Assembly (NCBI GenBank): GCA_040384585.1
Contig: JAZKJD010000007.1
Span: 19,081 to 83,080 of the forward strand
Origin: JAZKJD01 sp040384585
GTDB taxonomy: Bacteria > Pseudomonadota > Gammaproteobacteria > Diplorickettsiales > Diplorickettsiaceae
DNA: 64,000 nucleotides
Reading direction: 5' to 3'
Of this stretch, positions 1-9,506 are shown piece by piece. Position 1 is the first letter of the stretch; each line of letters starts with the position of its first letter. Below the pieces are notes generated by a model that saw nothing but the letters and a program-made list of their open reading frames with translations, was not told the origin of the DNA and searched no databases. The translations under genes were made by a program, and so were the position numbers.

Positions 1-259
1 CGACAGCATATGAAGAATAGTAACCCGCAAGGCTTGGCACTACGCTTTTTAAAAGCGTTGGTGTGATATAAGTAATAGCGCTGACCATTCTTTCATTTTT
101 TTTAAGAAAAAAACGAAACCATGACGATTCCAGATCAATTTCATCTTTTAAATAGGCAATGGCCTTAGAATCCAATTCAACCTTAGATTCATTCCTAGAA
201 ATAAATAAATCTAATAATGATTTGATAGCAAACTTATATTTTTCCGCATAGGTGTTCAT
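1..259 (-). CDS. Partial hypothetical protein, C-terminus beyond window start
   Basis: An open frame on the minus strand starts with ATG at 257-259 and runs without a stop to base 1, giving the first 86 residues (it begins MNTYAEKYKFAIKSLLDLF). The visible part is rich in Lys, Ser and Leu with a charged first half and a more hydrophobic stretch near the window edge (ITYITPTLLKSVVPSLAGYY). I recognise no family. No clear ribosome binding site precedes the ATG, so the start is tentative. It is separated from the rightward genes by a family A repeat. Confidence 0.5.
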   Translation of the reverse strand, partial: MNTYAEKYKFAIKSLLDLFISRNESKVELDSKAIAYLKDEIDLESSWFRFFLKKNERMVSAITYITPTLLKSVVPSLAGYYSSYAV

Positions 260-360
260 ATATTATTGTCTAGAATAAGTAATGATATATAGAAAATTTA
301 TAATACAGATAGATTATTAATAATAACTTAAATATAAATCAAAATTTTTTTCAGGCCTTT

Positions 361-483
361 GCACGCTACAAAAATTAAAAAGCGGCAGGGGTGCCAGTAA
401 ATGCGACTTCTTTTTGTGGCGCAAAGCCAACAAAAAAAAGCGCATCCGGTGGCAGAATCCACCTCCCTTTCCTTTGTACGGTG
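361..483 (+). repeat. Palindromic repeat family A, copy A1
   Basis: About 120 bases with complementary ends (a TACAAA-type end and a TTTGTAC-type end) and a central block TTCTTTTTGTGGCGCAAAGC. The same layout occurs at 2813-2893 (inverted), 36967-37078 (inside purQ), 38355-38477 and 50872-50996 (inverted). Arms pair as GGCAGGGGTGCCAG against the CACC/GGCAG side, with mismatches. The rest of the 260-540 gap shows nothing else recognisable. Confidence 0.85.
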
Positions 484-540
484 AACTAATTGCTAATAAA
501 AGGATACGTTTGAAGGAACCTTGCTAGGGTATGCCTGTAG

Positions 541-2001
541 ATGTTACTGTCTTTTACTATGCTACAAAAAATCACTCATTTTCTTTTATTACTATTAGGA
601 ATCTGTATTCTTAGCGGATTATTTTGTATCAGCTATACCTATCCAATTACCTTAGGAAAAAACAGCATTCTTTATAGTGATTATGGTAAATTTTATCATT
701 CACAACGTCTTTTTATCGAAGGAAAAAATATCTATTCCCCAGTTTATTTTATTAAAAATAAAAAACACTCTGCACCCGGGCACGGACTTTTATCCAAGCA
801 AACCAAACCACCGCACGCTATCATTCGCTTAGCGGGAAATCTCAATCCACCTTTCTTTACCTTAATCAGCTTCCCTCTGGCTTATTTGAGTTTTTCCAAA
901 GCCCTTTTGTTGTGGACTTTTTTTTCGATGTTAGCAGGGTGTCTGAGTATTCTAGCAATACAACAAAAACTCGAGCCTCGTTCTATTTTTTCATTACCAA
1001 GCTGTTTGTTACTTTTAATCGGTTTTATTAGCTACTTCCCCACCTTTGCTACCCTACAGTTTGGCCAGGTTAGTTTATTACTGCTACCTCTTCTGGTATT
1101 AGGATGGCGTGCCGCACATGATCAAAAAAGCACAAAAGCTGCCATTTTTTTAGGTCTAGCCGCCAGTGTAAAGCCATTTATCGGCTTATTTTTGCTTTAT
1201 TTTTTAATCCGTAAGGAATGGCGTGCACTCCTAATCTTTGTTGCAAGCATCCTGATTTGCGGCCTAATATCAATCGCATTTTTTGGCATTGATACGTATT
1301 ACTCTTATTATCAAGCCTGTCATCAGATAGTTTGGGCTGCCTCAAGCTGGAACGTTTCTATTTATGGCTTTTTATTACGTCTTATCGGAGGGACTGAAAC
1401 AAACACTCCCTTACTATCCATACCCGGTCTATTGATTTTCGCTTATTTTTTCTTGTCTGCTTTGCTTTTATTGGCCCTCATTGACTTCCTACGTCCTACC
1501 CCTGCGATTGATCCACAGGAAAAGACTGATCTTGATTTTTCCATTATTTTACTAGGAATGCTCTTACTTTCTCCTTTGGGTTGGATGTATTATTTTCCCT
1601 TGCTAAGTATTCCGTTTCTCATTCTGTGGAATTTTCCTAAAAAAGGACTTTTACCCATTGGCTTGCCGCTATTATTGGCAACGTTTCTTCTGTTAACGAA
1701 TATTCCTATTCCCTTAATACCAAGCCATGAAATAAAAGCGAATAATGTTCACCATGTGTTTCTAGGCTCTAGTCTTTATTTTTCAGCACTGATTGGGTTA
1801 TCCGCTCTACTTTTTTTTATACGTCAGCAACTAAGAAAAAAACCTGTGCTCTATTTTGAAAGAATACCCGCTAGCCTGCTATTATTAGTCTGCGTCGTTG
1901 TTTTTTTACCTTCTATCCTTGGCATCACAAAGGCAAGCAATAACTGGATGCGTTATGCCGCCAATTATGCTAAAGAATACACACTCATTTCTCAGGACTA
2001 A
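541..2001 (+). CDS. GT87-like (DUF2029) polytopic membrane glycosyltransferase
   Basis: A 486-residue, very hydrophobic protein with roughly ten or more predicted membrane segments. The first lies at about residues 13-33, followed by a periplasmic-type loop carrying SDYGKFYHSQRLFIEGKNIYSP and a LNPPFF motif. This pattern (an acidic residue pair early in the first loop, then NPPF/PPF) is typical of GT-C fold polyprenol-phosphate-dependent mannosyl- or arabinosyl-transferases of the GT87/DUF2029 group. It is likely to add a sugar to an envelope lipid or glycan; the substrate cannot be read from sequence. The start at 541 is uncertain because an in-frame ATG at 559 fits as well and neither has a strong ribosome binding site. 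lgt follows 7 bases after the stop, so the two are probably co-transcribed. Confidence 0.7.
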   Translation: MLLSFTMLQKITHFLLLLLGICILSGLFCISYTYPITLGKNSILYSDYGKFYHSQRLFIEGKNIYSPVYFIKNKKHSAPGHGLLSKQTKPPHAIIRLAGNLNPPFFTLISFPLAYLSFSKALLLWTFFSMLAGCLSILAIQQKLEPRSIFSLPSCLLLLIGFISYFPTFATLQFGQVSLLLLPLLVLGWRAAHDQKSTKAAIFLGLAASVKPFIGLFLLYFLIRKEWRALLIFVASILICGLISIAFFGIDTYYSYYQACHQIVWAASSWNVSIYGFLLRLIGGTETNTPLLSIPGLLIFAYFFLSALLLLALIDFLRPTPAIDPQEKTDLDFSIILLGMLLLSPLGWMYYFPLLSIPFLILWNFPKKGLLPIGLPLLLATFLLLTNIPIPLIPSHEIKANNVHHVFLGSSLYFSALIGLSALLFFIRQQLRKKPVLYFERIPASLLLLVCVVVFLPSILGITKASNNWMRYAANYAKEYTLISQD

Positions 2002-2008
2002 CATTATT

Positions 2009-2791
2009 ATGCTGCCTTATCCTTCTATCAACCCCATTGCTTTTAGTCTAGGTCCACTTAAAGTACATTGGTATGGATTAATGTACGCGGTTGGATTTAT
2101 AGGGGCTTGGTTATTAGCAAGTTATCGCGCTAAAAAACCCAATAGTGGTTGGACACCTGATCAAGTCAGCGATCTGCTTTTTTATACGGCACTTGGCGTT
2201 ATTTTAGGTGGCCGTATCGGTTATATGCTCTTTTATGATTTCAGTAACTTTCTAGCCCAACCCTGGATTATCTTTAAAGTCTGGCAAGGCGGCATGTCAT
2301 TTCATGGCGGATTATTAGGTGTTCTTTTAGCATTTTATTTATTTACCCGAAAAACGAGTAAACACTTTTTTGACATTACCGACTTTGCAGCCCCGCTGGT
2401 ACCGATGGGTCTTGGCGCAGGACGAATTGGCAATTTTATCAATGGAGAACTATGGGGAAGAATAACCGATATGCCTTGGGCAATGGTATTTCCCCATGCA
2501 GGCCAATTACCACGCCACCCTTCGCAACTCTATGAATTCTTTTTTGAAGGCGTTATATTATTTTTATTTCTATGGATTTACTCTAGTAAAAAGAGACCTC
2601 GCATGGCTGTTTCTGGCTGGTTCGCCCTTTTATACGGCATTTTTCGCTTTATACTTGAATTCTTTCGCCAACCGGACGCACAAATTGGTTTCATCGCCTG
2701 GAATTGGTTAACCATGGGTCAACTACTCTCTTTACCGATGATTATCGTAGGATTAGTGTTGCTTTATAAAGCGCATGCACTGCAACGATAG
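2009..2791 (+). CDS. lgt: Prolipoprotein diacylglyceryl transferase
   Basis: Lgt transfers diacylglycerol from phosphatidylglycerol to the lipobox Cys of prolipoproteins in the inner membrane. The 260-residue protein shows the family's seven-segment layout. Signature parts include the HWYGLMYAVGF start region, GGRIGYMLFYD, GGMSFHGGLLG (the HGGL active-site region) and GAGRIGNFINGELWGR, the Lgt signature with its Arg and Asn. The start at 2009 gives MLPYPSINPIAFSLGPLKVHWYG, which matches normal Lgt N-termini; a longer in-frame extension back to 1898 overlaps the upstream gene and has no family support. An AGGA element lies about 11 bases upstream. A family A repeat directly follows the stop. 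Confidence 0.97.
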   Translation: MLPYPSINPIAFSLGPLKVHWYGLMYAVGFIGAWLLASYRAKKPNSGWTPDQVSDLLFYTALGVILGGRIGYMLFYDFSNFLAQPWIIFKVWQGGMSFHGGLLGVLLAFYLFTRKTSKHFFDITDFAAPLVPMGLGAGRIGNFINGELWGRITDMPWAMVFPHAGQLPRHPSQLYEFFFEGVILFLFLWIYSSKKRPRMAVSGWFALLYGIFRFILEFFRQPDAQIGFIAWNWLTMGQLLSLPMIIVGLVLLYKAHALQR

Positions 2792-2812
2792 CTTGAAATT
2801 CTGTGCTATCTT

Positions 2813-2893
2813 TTCGGGGTCCTGTCACTGGGATAGCCTTTTTTTGTCAGCTTACGCTACAAAAGAAAGTCTATCCCGTGCCACCCCGTTTTC
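2813..2893 (-). repeat. Palindromic repeat family A, copy A2 (inverted)
   Basis: Read on the minus strand it has the family layout: GGGGTGGCACGGGATAG, then a TTTTGTAGCGTAAGC core, then CCAGTGACAGGACCCC. It is shorter than the other copies and lacks the outer TACAAA-type ends. It lies between lgt and the MATE gene and could fold as a hairpin in their intergenic RNA. Confidence 0.8.
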
Positions 2894-2941
2894 TTACCAA
2901 TCTTTTTTGAAAATGCGATAAAGATCTGAAAATAGTAAAAA

Positions 2942-4303
2942 ATGTCTATAAAAGTCGTTCAAAAAAATTTTTTTTCTGAAAGTAAACACTTATTAGTGTT
3001 ATCAATACCGCTTATCATGAGTGGTTTTATTGAAACCTCTATCGGTTTTTTTTCTAATATATTTCTTGCCCATCTGGGTGCAGAAAGTCTTGCTGCTGGT
3101 GCTCTGGTAAATTGGGTATTTACCACGATTATGGTCATTCTATGGGGCACTTTTTCTGTGATTTCCACCTTAGTAGCACGTTATTATGGTACAAAAAACC
3201 ACGAGCAAATACGTTCAGTACTTTATGCAGGCCTATTACTGGCTTTACTACTCATGCTACCTTCCATGCTATTGTTATGGAATCTTGCCCCTATTTTTTT
3301 ATTTTTTGGACAAAAACCTAGTACCGTTTTGTTAGCACAATCTTATTTACACGGTCTGACTTGGGCGATTATTCCTGAATTTATTATCGCCATATTACTA
3401 CAATTTGTCGCAGGACTCGGCCGAACTAAAACCAACTTAGCATTCAGTTTATTGTTTGTTCCGATAAGTATTTTTTTCAATTATAGTTTGATGTTTGGAA
3501 AGTTTGGTCTACCAGCGCTTGGCATTGCCGGTATCGGTTGGGGAGCTGCACTTTCTTTTTGGATTATCGCCATCGGGTTCATCGTCTATTTTTCCTTAAA
3601 TAAAAGTTACCGATCCTATCTCCAACTTCCTGATTCTCAAAAAATGGTACCGGCATTAAAAGAAATTTTTCAGGTAGGTCTTCCTTTAGGGTTAATGTAT
3701 TGCGTTGAAGTTGGTTTTTTTCTAGCGATGAGCATCATGATGGGACTGATTAGCCAAGATACCCTGAGCGCCAATCAAGTTGCCTTACAATTTTTCTGGT
3801 TATTTTCTATTGTAACCTTTGCATTAGCACAAGGAATTACGATTCGAGTCGGTCATAGTGTAGGTAATAATGATAGAAAAGCCGTTCATTACGCCACCTA
3901 TCTGGGTGTTTTCTATGCGTGTGGTTTTATGTTTATTATTGCAATGCTTTATTGGAAATTTCCCGACAAATTAATTCGTATTGATTTCGATCTAGACAAT
4001 GCAAAAAATGCAACTATTATCCATTTAGCAAAAAACTTTTTATTGATAGCCGCACTAGTACAATTCATTGAAGCGGCACGCTTCGCTTTTTTTGGTGCCT
4101 TGCGTGGTTTAAAAGACACTCAATTTACGCTGCTAACTTCTATTTTAATCTTTTGGATGATTGCATTACCGCTAGCTTACCTTAGCGTAGCCTATTCTTC
4201 TCAAGGTTATGGAATTTGGTGGGCAACCCTATTCGGCGAAATAATAGGCACCCCCTTGCTGATTTGGCGATACCGTCGTAAGGTACAAGAATATCTTTTT
4301 TAG
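2942..4303 (+). CDS. MATE family multidrug/cation efflux protein
   Basis: A 453-residue membrane protein with about twelve hydrophobic segments in two similar halves, as in MatE-fold (NorM-type) antiporters. These use a Na+ or H+ gradient to export drugs, dyes or metabolites. Typical features are the N-terminal LLVLSIPLIMSGFIETSIGFFSNIFLAHLG helix pair, AGLGRTKTNLAFSLLFVP at the end of the first half, and ALRGLKDTQF in the equivalent place of the second half. The length is normal for the family. The native substrate is unknown. It sits 8 bases upstream of gpmI on the same strand, so transcriptional coupling is likely although the functions are unrelated. Confidence 0.9.
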   Translation: MSIKVVQKNFFSESKHLLVLSIPLIMSGFIETSIGFFSNIFLAHLGAESLAAGALVNWVFTTIMVILWGTFSVISTLVARYYGTKNHEQIRSVLYAGLLLALLLMLPSMLLLWNLAPIFLFFGQKPSTVLLAQSYLHGLTWAIIPEFIIAILLQFVAGLGRTKTNLAFSLLFVPISIFFNYSLMFGKFGLPALGIAGIGWGAALSFWIIAIGFIVYFSLNKSYRSYLQLPDSQKMVPALKEIFQVGLPLGLMYCVEVGFFLAMSIMMGLISQDTLSANQVALQFFWLFSIVTFALAQGITIRVGHSVGNNDRKAVHYATYLGVFYACGFMFIIAMLYWKFPDKLIRIDFDLDNAKNATIIHLAKNFLLIAALVQFIEAARFAFFGALRGLKDTQFTLLTSILIFWMIALPLAYLSVAYSSQGYGIWWATLFGEIIGTPLLIWRYRRKVQEYLF

Positions 4304-4311
4304 ACTGATTT

Positions 4312-5868
4312 ATGTCGAACACAAAACGACCCAAACCCATTCTCTTATTGATTCTCGATGGCTGGGGCTATCGTAAAGAAAATAATTATAACGCCATTGC
4401 CTTGGCTAAAAAGCCCTATTGGGATCACTTAATTCAGACTTGTCCCCATACCTTGTTAAAGGCATCAGGTCTATCGGTAGGACTACCGGAAGGGCAAATG
4501 GGAAACTCCGAAGTGGGACACCTTACCATCGGTGCGGGTCGTGTCCTTCATCAGGACTTAACCCGTATTAATAAAGCTATTGCCGAAGGCGATTTTTTTA
4601 AAAATAAAGTATTTCTGTCCGCATTAAAAAAAGCAAAGCATTCACAAAAAGCAATCCATATTTTAGGTCTGTTATCCCCTGGCGGAATCCATAGCCATGA
4701 AAAGCAAATTTACGCGTTATTACGATTGCTTTCACAAGAAGGTATAAAAAATTGCTATCTCCATGCTTTTCTCGACGGCCGCGACACGCCACCAAAAAAT
4801 GCTCAAACATCATTGATAGCACTAGAAAATGAATGCAAACAACTTGGACTTGGCAAAATAGCTTCACTCATCGGTCGTTATTATGCTATGGATAGAGATA
4901 AACGCTGGGAACGCACAAAAGAAGCGTATGATTGTTTAACGAGTGGAAAAGCCAATTATACGGCAACAACTGCTTTAGAAGGACTACAACAGGCCTATGA
5001 CCGGGATGAGACGGATGAATTTGTTAAACCCACCTGTATCCATGCAAGCAATCAGCCCCCAATAAAAATTGAAGATGGTGATGTCGTTTTTTTCATGAAT
5101 TTTCGTGCTGATCGTGCACGACAATTGAGTCGTGCTTTTCTTAACTCTGATTTTTCAGATTTTAAACGAATTTCACACCCTCGTTTACGTGATTTTGTTT
5201 CTTTAACACAATACGCCACGGATATCCCTAGTCATATCGCATTTCCCCAACAATCCCTAAAAAATGGTTTAGCTGACTATCTTTCCAAAAAAGGTTTAAC
5301 CCAACTTCATATTGCAGAAACAGAAAAATACGCCCATGTTACCTTCTTTTTTAATGGTGGTATTGAAGCTCCTTTCCCCAATGAAACACGGGTATTAATT
5401 CCCTCAAAAAAAGTGGCTACTTATGATCGGGTACCGAAAATGAGTGCCTTAGAAATTACCCTACAAATTCTTGAAGCCATAGAGAGAAAGAAATACGATG
5501 TTATTATCTGTAATTTTGCTAATCCCGATATGTTAGGTCATACCGGAAATCTCATGGCAACAGAGAAAGCCATTACCTGTATCGATCAGTGTATCAATGA
5601 CCTTATCACCGCACTAAAAAAACAAGGTGGTGAAGCCATTATTACGGCAGATCATGGTAATGCAGAATATATGTACGATGAAAAAACCCAACAAGCTCAT
5701 ACGGCACATACGACCGAACCTGTGCCTTTTATTTATGTTGGTAGACCAGCAAGAATTAGCAAGAAAGGCAATGGGACATTAGCCGATATCGCACCCACCT
5801 TACTGAATTTATTACATTTACCACTACCCAAAGAAATGACAGGTCAAAATCTACTATTTCTTGAATAA
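4312..5868 (+). CDS. gpmI: 2,3-bisphosphoglycerate-independent phosphoglycerate mutase
   Basis: Interconverts 3- and 2-phosphoglycerate in glycolysis/gluconeogenesis using two Mn2+ ions and a phosphoserine intermediate. The 518-residue protein has the alkaline-phosphatase-superfamily metal motifs ILLLILDGWGYR at the N-terminus, the catalytic serine in MGNSEVGHLTIGAGR, the inserted phosphotransferase domain with HAFLDGRDTPPKNA and GRYYAMDRDKRWERTK, and C-terminal metal sites NFANPDMLGHTG and ITADHGNAEYM. Length is as expected. In many gammaproteobacteria gpmI is followed by envC and ctpA; here ctpA follows after 156 bases and envC is absent. Confidence 0.97.
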   Translation: MSNTKRPKPILLLILDGWGYRKENNYNAIALAKKPYWDHLIQTCPHTLLKASGLSVGLPEGQMGNSEVGHLTIGAGRVLHQDLTRINKAIAEGDFFKNKVFLSALKKAKHSQKAIHILGLLSPGGIHSHEKQIYALLRLLSQEGIKNCYLHAFLDGRDTPPKNAQTSLIALENECKQLGLGKIASLIGRYYAMDRDKRWERTKEAYDCLTSGKANYTATTALEGLQQAYDRDETDEFVKPTCIHASNQPPIKIEDGDVVFFMNFRADRARQLSRAFLNSDFSDFKRISHPRLRDFVSLTQYATDIPSHIAFPQQSLKNGLADYLSKKGLTQLHIAETEKYAHVTFFFNGGIEAPFPNETRVLIPSKKVATYDRVPKMSALEITLQILEAIERKKYDVIICNFANPDMLGHTGNLMATEKAITCIDQCINDLITALKKQGGEAIITADHGNAEYMYDEKTQQAHTAHTTEPVPFIYVGRPARISKKGNGTLADIAPTLLNLLHLPLPKEMTGQNLLFLE

Positions 5869-6024
5869 AATCTCTTAAAAACAGAAAGCCTCCCTATCTA
5901 AAGCCGCTGCGCAATAAAGAAGCAATTCCCCTTTCAAACTCGCAAATCCACTAAAGTAACTTACACTGTAGTAAGGGGTAAGCTATCATCTATCAAGCAC
6001 GAAACCCCTATTATAGATTAGGGA

Positions 6025-7383
6025 ATGACGATGAGACTAAAAATTCTATCTCTACTGCTTATCAGCACTTTATTAGGGTTTAGCAACACTACCTTTTCAA
6101 GTGATCCTGTAAAAACACCCTCGGCTTCCCAAACACCTCAAGAAGACACACTTTCCAAAGATGTCCTGCGCTTTAACCGGGAATTACAAATCATTAAAAG
6201 TGAATATGTTCAATCCACTTCAGAACATCAATTACTACAAAATGCCATGCAAGGTATGGCAAATGGCTTAGATCCTCATTCTAGTTTTTTAGACGCAGAC
6301 GATTTAAAAGATCTTGAAACTGCCACCACGGGTGAATTTAGTGGATTAGGTTTAGAAGTCGCAATGTCAGAAGGTTTACTACGCATCGTCACTCCCCTTG
6401 ATGACAGTCCTGCACAAAAAGCCGGTATAAAATCCGGCGATTGGATTTTACGAATCAATAATATCCCTATTCAAGGTTTAACCTTACGAGAAGCTGTAAA
6501 AAAGATGCGCGGAAAAACAGGGACTATAATCCATCTTACGTTACTGCGTAAAGGATTACATAAACCTTTTACCGTTGATCTACAACGAGAAGTTATTCGT
6601 GTACAAAGTATTAAAGGTCGTATGCTGGCGCCTAATTTTGCCTATATTCGTATTAGCAGCTTTCAAGAAAATACCAGAAAAGATTTAGACAGATTGATGA
6701 ATCAACTACAACATGGACAAAAAACGCCGATTAAAGGCTTAATACTTGATCTTAGAAACAATCCTGGCGGCTTACTAACAGCAGCAAGCGATGTCGCTAA
6801 TGCCTTTCTTAATCCAAATAAAATGCAATTTAAGCAATTAATTGTTTATACGCATGGACAAACACCCGTCGCCAACATGAAAATCATCGCTAAACCTAAC
6901 AATCAAATCTATCAAGGACCACTTATTGTTTTAATCAATCAAGGCAGTGCATCGGGAGCAGAAATTGTTGCCGGAGCATTACAAGATAATAAGCGTGCTG
7001 TTATTCTAGGAACGAGAAGCTTTGGTAAAGGCTCTGTACAAACAGTGATTCCACTCGACGATACCAGCGCCCTTAAATTAACCACAGCCCTTTACTACAC
7101 GCCGTCCGGTCGATCGATTCAAGCATCTGGGATTCTCCCTGATATCACACTAGACGAATTAAAAATCAATACACTGGACGAGGATCCTATTGAGGCGATT
7201 TATCTCCATGAGTCTGAATTAAAAGGACATCTACAAAATGGTAATACCACACCGAAAACAATCTTTGAAATGCCCACTACCATTGAGGCAAACGACCTAG
7301 TAAAAAGTGATTACCAATTATTTGAAGCGTTTAACCTACTAAAAGGCATGGTGGTTTTAGAAGAAACACCGATGAAAAACTGA
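6025..7383 (+). CDS. ctpA: Carboxyl-terminal processing protease, S41 family
   Basis: A periplasmic serine protease that trims C-termini of envelope proteins. The 452-residue protein begins with a signal peptide (RLKILSLLLISTLLGFSNTTFS). A PDZ domain follows at about residues 100-185 (FSGLGLEV, SPAQKAGIKSGDWILRINN). The S41 catalytic domain has LILDLRNNPGGLL, the nucleophile in QGSASGAEIVAGALQD and the general-base lysine in FGKGSVQT. ATG at 6031 is six bases downstream in frame and is better spaced from the GGGA upstream, so the protein may start with MRLKIL. The downstream gap contains half of a family E repeat, followed by the convergent histidine kinase gene. Confidence 0.95.
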   Translation: MTMRLKILSLLLISTLLGFSNTTFSSDPVKTPSASQTPQEDTLSKDVLRFNRELQIIKSEYVQSTSEHQLLQNAMQGMANGLDPHSSFLDADDLKDLETATTGEFSGLGLEVAMSEGLLRIVTPLDDSPAQKAGIKSGDWILRINNIPIQGLTLREAVKKMRGKTGTIIHLTLLRKGLHKPFTVDLQREVIRVQSIKGRMLAPNFAYIRISSFQENTRKDLDRLMNQLQHGQKTPIKGLILDLRNNPGGLLTAASDVANAFLNPNKMQFKQLIVYTHGQTPVANMKIIAKPNNQIYQGPLIVLINQGSASGAEIVAGALQDNKRAVILGTRSFGKGSVQTVIPLDDTSALKLTTALYYTPSGRSIQASGILPDITLDELKINTLDEDPIEAIYLHESELKGHLQNGNTTPKTIFEMPTTIEANDLVKSDYQLFEAFNLLKGMVVLEETPMKN

Positions 7384-7403
7384 AAGTGCCGTGATAGAAT
7401 CGA

Positions 7404-7465
7404 ATTTTTTCGCTGTTTTCGCCTTGCGGATGACGACAATCACCCTGTTAGAGACAGCACCTAAG
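7404..7465 (+). repeat. Family E repeat, right half only (E2)
   Basis: Shares a TTTTTTCGCTGTTTT block, then CCTTGCGGATGACGACAA and an end GAGACAGCACCT, with the right half of the complete copy at 10610-10755. The left arm is missing. It lies between the converging ctpA and histidine kinase genes and overlaps the kinase stop codon region. Confidence 0.7.
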
Positions 7466-9488
7466 AAATCACTTTTTTAGCGGCTTTTTTGGTTTCTTCA
7501 GCGACTTGAAGTAACTGCTGATAGAGCACCTCAGCTTCTTCACGCGATTCTGCTTGCAATGCCGTTTCTATTTCTTGGCAAACTTGATCTAAGCGACTCG
7601 CACCACAATAACTCGACCCACCCTTCCATTTATGTGCTAACGCACGTATTTCCGGCCAATTATTGTCCTGATGGTGTTGTTTTAGTTCTGCTATCTCTTT
7701 TACCAATCCACTTTCTAGTAAGGCCAATAACTCATGAAGTGTTTTTTCACTACCCAGTAATTTTAATGCCTTCTCTTTATCTAAAAGAGGCAGTAATTGT
7801 AAATTATCGGGGGATTTAGCCTGATTTTCTTTAAAAACAGAGGCTTGTGAGTGCGATAGAAACGCATTAAGGATTCCAGAAGCTTTCTCGGGGGTTAATG
7901 GTTTACTGTAGATTGCATTCATTCCATTTTCAAGACAACGGCGTTTCTTGTCCTCATCTACGTGTGCGGTTAGTCCAATAATGGGGACCGATGGATTGCG
8001 CTGCCATTGTTTTAAACGAAGTCGACGTGTCATATCACAACCCTCTTCATCCGGTAGGCCAATATCCATCAATATAAGATCATAATGATTTTTTTCTATC
8101 AAGGTTAACGCTGTTTTTCCATCCGGCGCGATATCAATTTGGCAATTAAAACTTAACAAAATACCCTTCGCCACTTTTGCAGCAATTGGATTATCTTCCA
8201 CTACTAATACTTGACCTCCTGTCGTCACCGGATTCTCTTGTGAAGTAGGTATCGTGACTGCTTTTTTATCGACTAAACGCGTATCGCTTTCAAACGACAC
8301 GACTTCTTCTATCCCATTCTCATCTTTTACTGATAATGATTCTTGTAACGGAATTAAACAAATAAACGTTGTACCCTTTCCTACCTCACTCTCGATACGA
8401 ATCTCACCGTTTAAGTCATCGATAAATTGTTTAACCACGGAAAGGCCCAGCCCTGTTCCTGGATAAATTCCTTTATAGGCAGAAACTAAACGTGTAAAGC
8501 GCGTATAGACTTCGTTTTGTTTATCACGAGGAATACCCATCCCTGTATCACTGACACGGAGCTCAATAATTAATTCATCTGTGCGCGTTTTGTTTTTCAT
8601 CAAACGTGCGCTGACTTTAACCTCACCTTTATCAGTATATTTTAAGGCATTTGTAAGCAGTTCTAATATAATCCGTTGCACACGCACAGCATCACCGATC
8701 AAATAAGTCGGGATTTTATCGTCATAGTCTAATGTTAACGCTAATTTTTTTACTGTCGCTTTGGATCGATTCAAGCGTACAATTTGTTCTAATGTTTCTT
8801 TTAGATTAAATCTTTTTTTCAACAAGGGAATTTCACCGCTAGCCACAGTGATACTTTCTAATATCTTATTTAAAAACTCCAATAAAGCATCGCTGGATTG
8901 AACCAGATCATCGGCATATTCAGTGACTTTTTTTGGATTATCAGCTTGCATTTGAATCAACTGCGCACAACCCACAATTCCCGATAAAGGGGTTCGAATA
9001 TCGTGACGCATGTTTTCTAGAAACTCAGTTTTTGCTTGATTTGCTGCCTCTGCTTTTTGCTTGGAAAGCCTCAAATTCTCTTCTAATATTTTTCGTTCAG
9101 TAATATCTACAGATGTACCTAGAATTCCAATACAGTTGCCATGTTTATCGCGCATGGGTAATTTATTAACCAACATGGTAATTCGAGAGCCGTCAGGCCT
9201 AATAAGGACTTCTTCCCCATTTACTTTAGAATTCCCATTCATCACCTCCTGGTCTCCATACTTGAATAATTCAGATTCCCCTTGTCCCCAATCTAAAGTA
9301 AAGTCAGTCTCACCAATAACTTCTTGTGGTAATTTTTTATTAACAAGATTTGCAAACTTCTGATTACATCCAAGGTACACAGAATCTGTATTTTTCCAAA
9401 AAATAAAATATGGAATCTGTTCTATTATATTATCTAAATAATCTTTTATATTAGTATTTATATCATTTTTTGAATTCTCTTTATTCAT
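7461..9488 (-). CDS. PAS-containing hybrid histidine kinase (HisKA-HATPase-REC-HPT)
   Basis: A phosphorelay sensor with no obvious membrane segment, so probably cytoplasmic. Domains in order: PAS at about 18-133 (IPYFIFWKNTDSVYLGCN to GILGTSVDITERK); HisKA with the phospho-acceptor His near residue 162 in NMRHDIRTPLSG; HATPase with ELLTNALKYT, DTGMGIP and GTGLGLSVVK; a receiver with VLVVEDN and acceptor Asp in LILMDIGLPDEEG; and a C-terminal HPT with His in LAHKWKGGSSYCG. The layout is ArcB/BarA-like. The start at 9488 (MNKENSK) is preferred because AGGA lies about 7 bases upstream; an ATG at 9494 is too close to it. Only 18 bases separate it from the upstream SAHH-like gene, so the two are probably one operon. 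No output regulator is adjacent. Confidence 0.93.
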   Translation of the reverse strand: MNKENSKNDINTNIKDYLDNIIEQIPYFIFWKNTDSVYLGCNQKFANLVNKKLPQEVIGETDFTLDWGQGESELFKYGDQEVMNGNSKVNGEEVLIRPDGSRITMLVNKLPMRDKHGNCIGILGTSVDITERKILEENLRLSKQKAEAANQAKTEFLENMRHDIRTPLSGIVGCAQLIQMQADNPKKVTEYADDLVQSSDALLEFLNKILESITVASGEIPLLKKRFNLKETLEQIVRLNRSKATVKKLALTLDYDDKIPTYLIGDAVRVQRIILELLTNALKYTDKGEVKVSARLMKNKTRTDELIIELRVSDTGMGIPRDKQNEVYTRFTRLVSAYKGIYPGTGLGLSVVKQFIDDLNGEIRIESEVGKGTTFICLIPLQESLSVKDENGIEEVVSFESDTRLVDKKAVTIPTSQENPVTTGGQVLVVEDNPIAAKVAKGILLSFNCQIDIAPDGKTALTLIEKNHYDLILMDIGLPDEEGCDMTRRLRLKQWQRNPSVPIIGLTAHVDEDKKRRCLENGMNAIYSKPLTPEKASGILNAFLSHSQASVFKENQAKSPDNLQLLPLLDKEKALKLLGSEKTLHELLALLESGLVKEIAELKQHHQDNNWPEIRALAHKWKGGSSYCGASRLDQVCQEIETALQAESREEAEVLYQQLLQVAEETKKAAKKVIS

Positions 9489-9506
9489 TAACATTTCCTA
9501 CAAAAT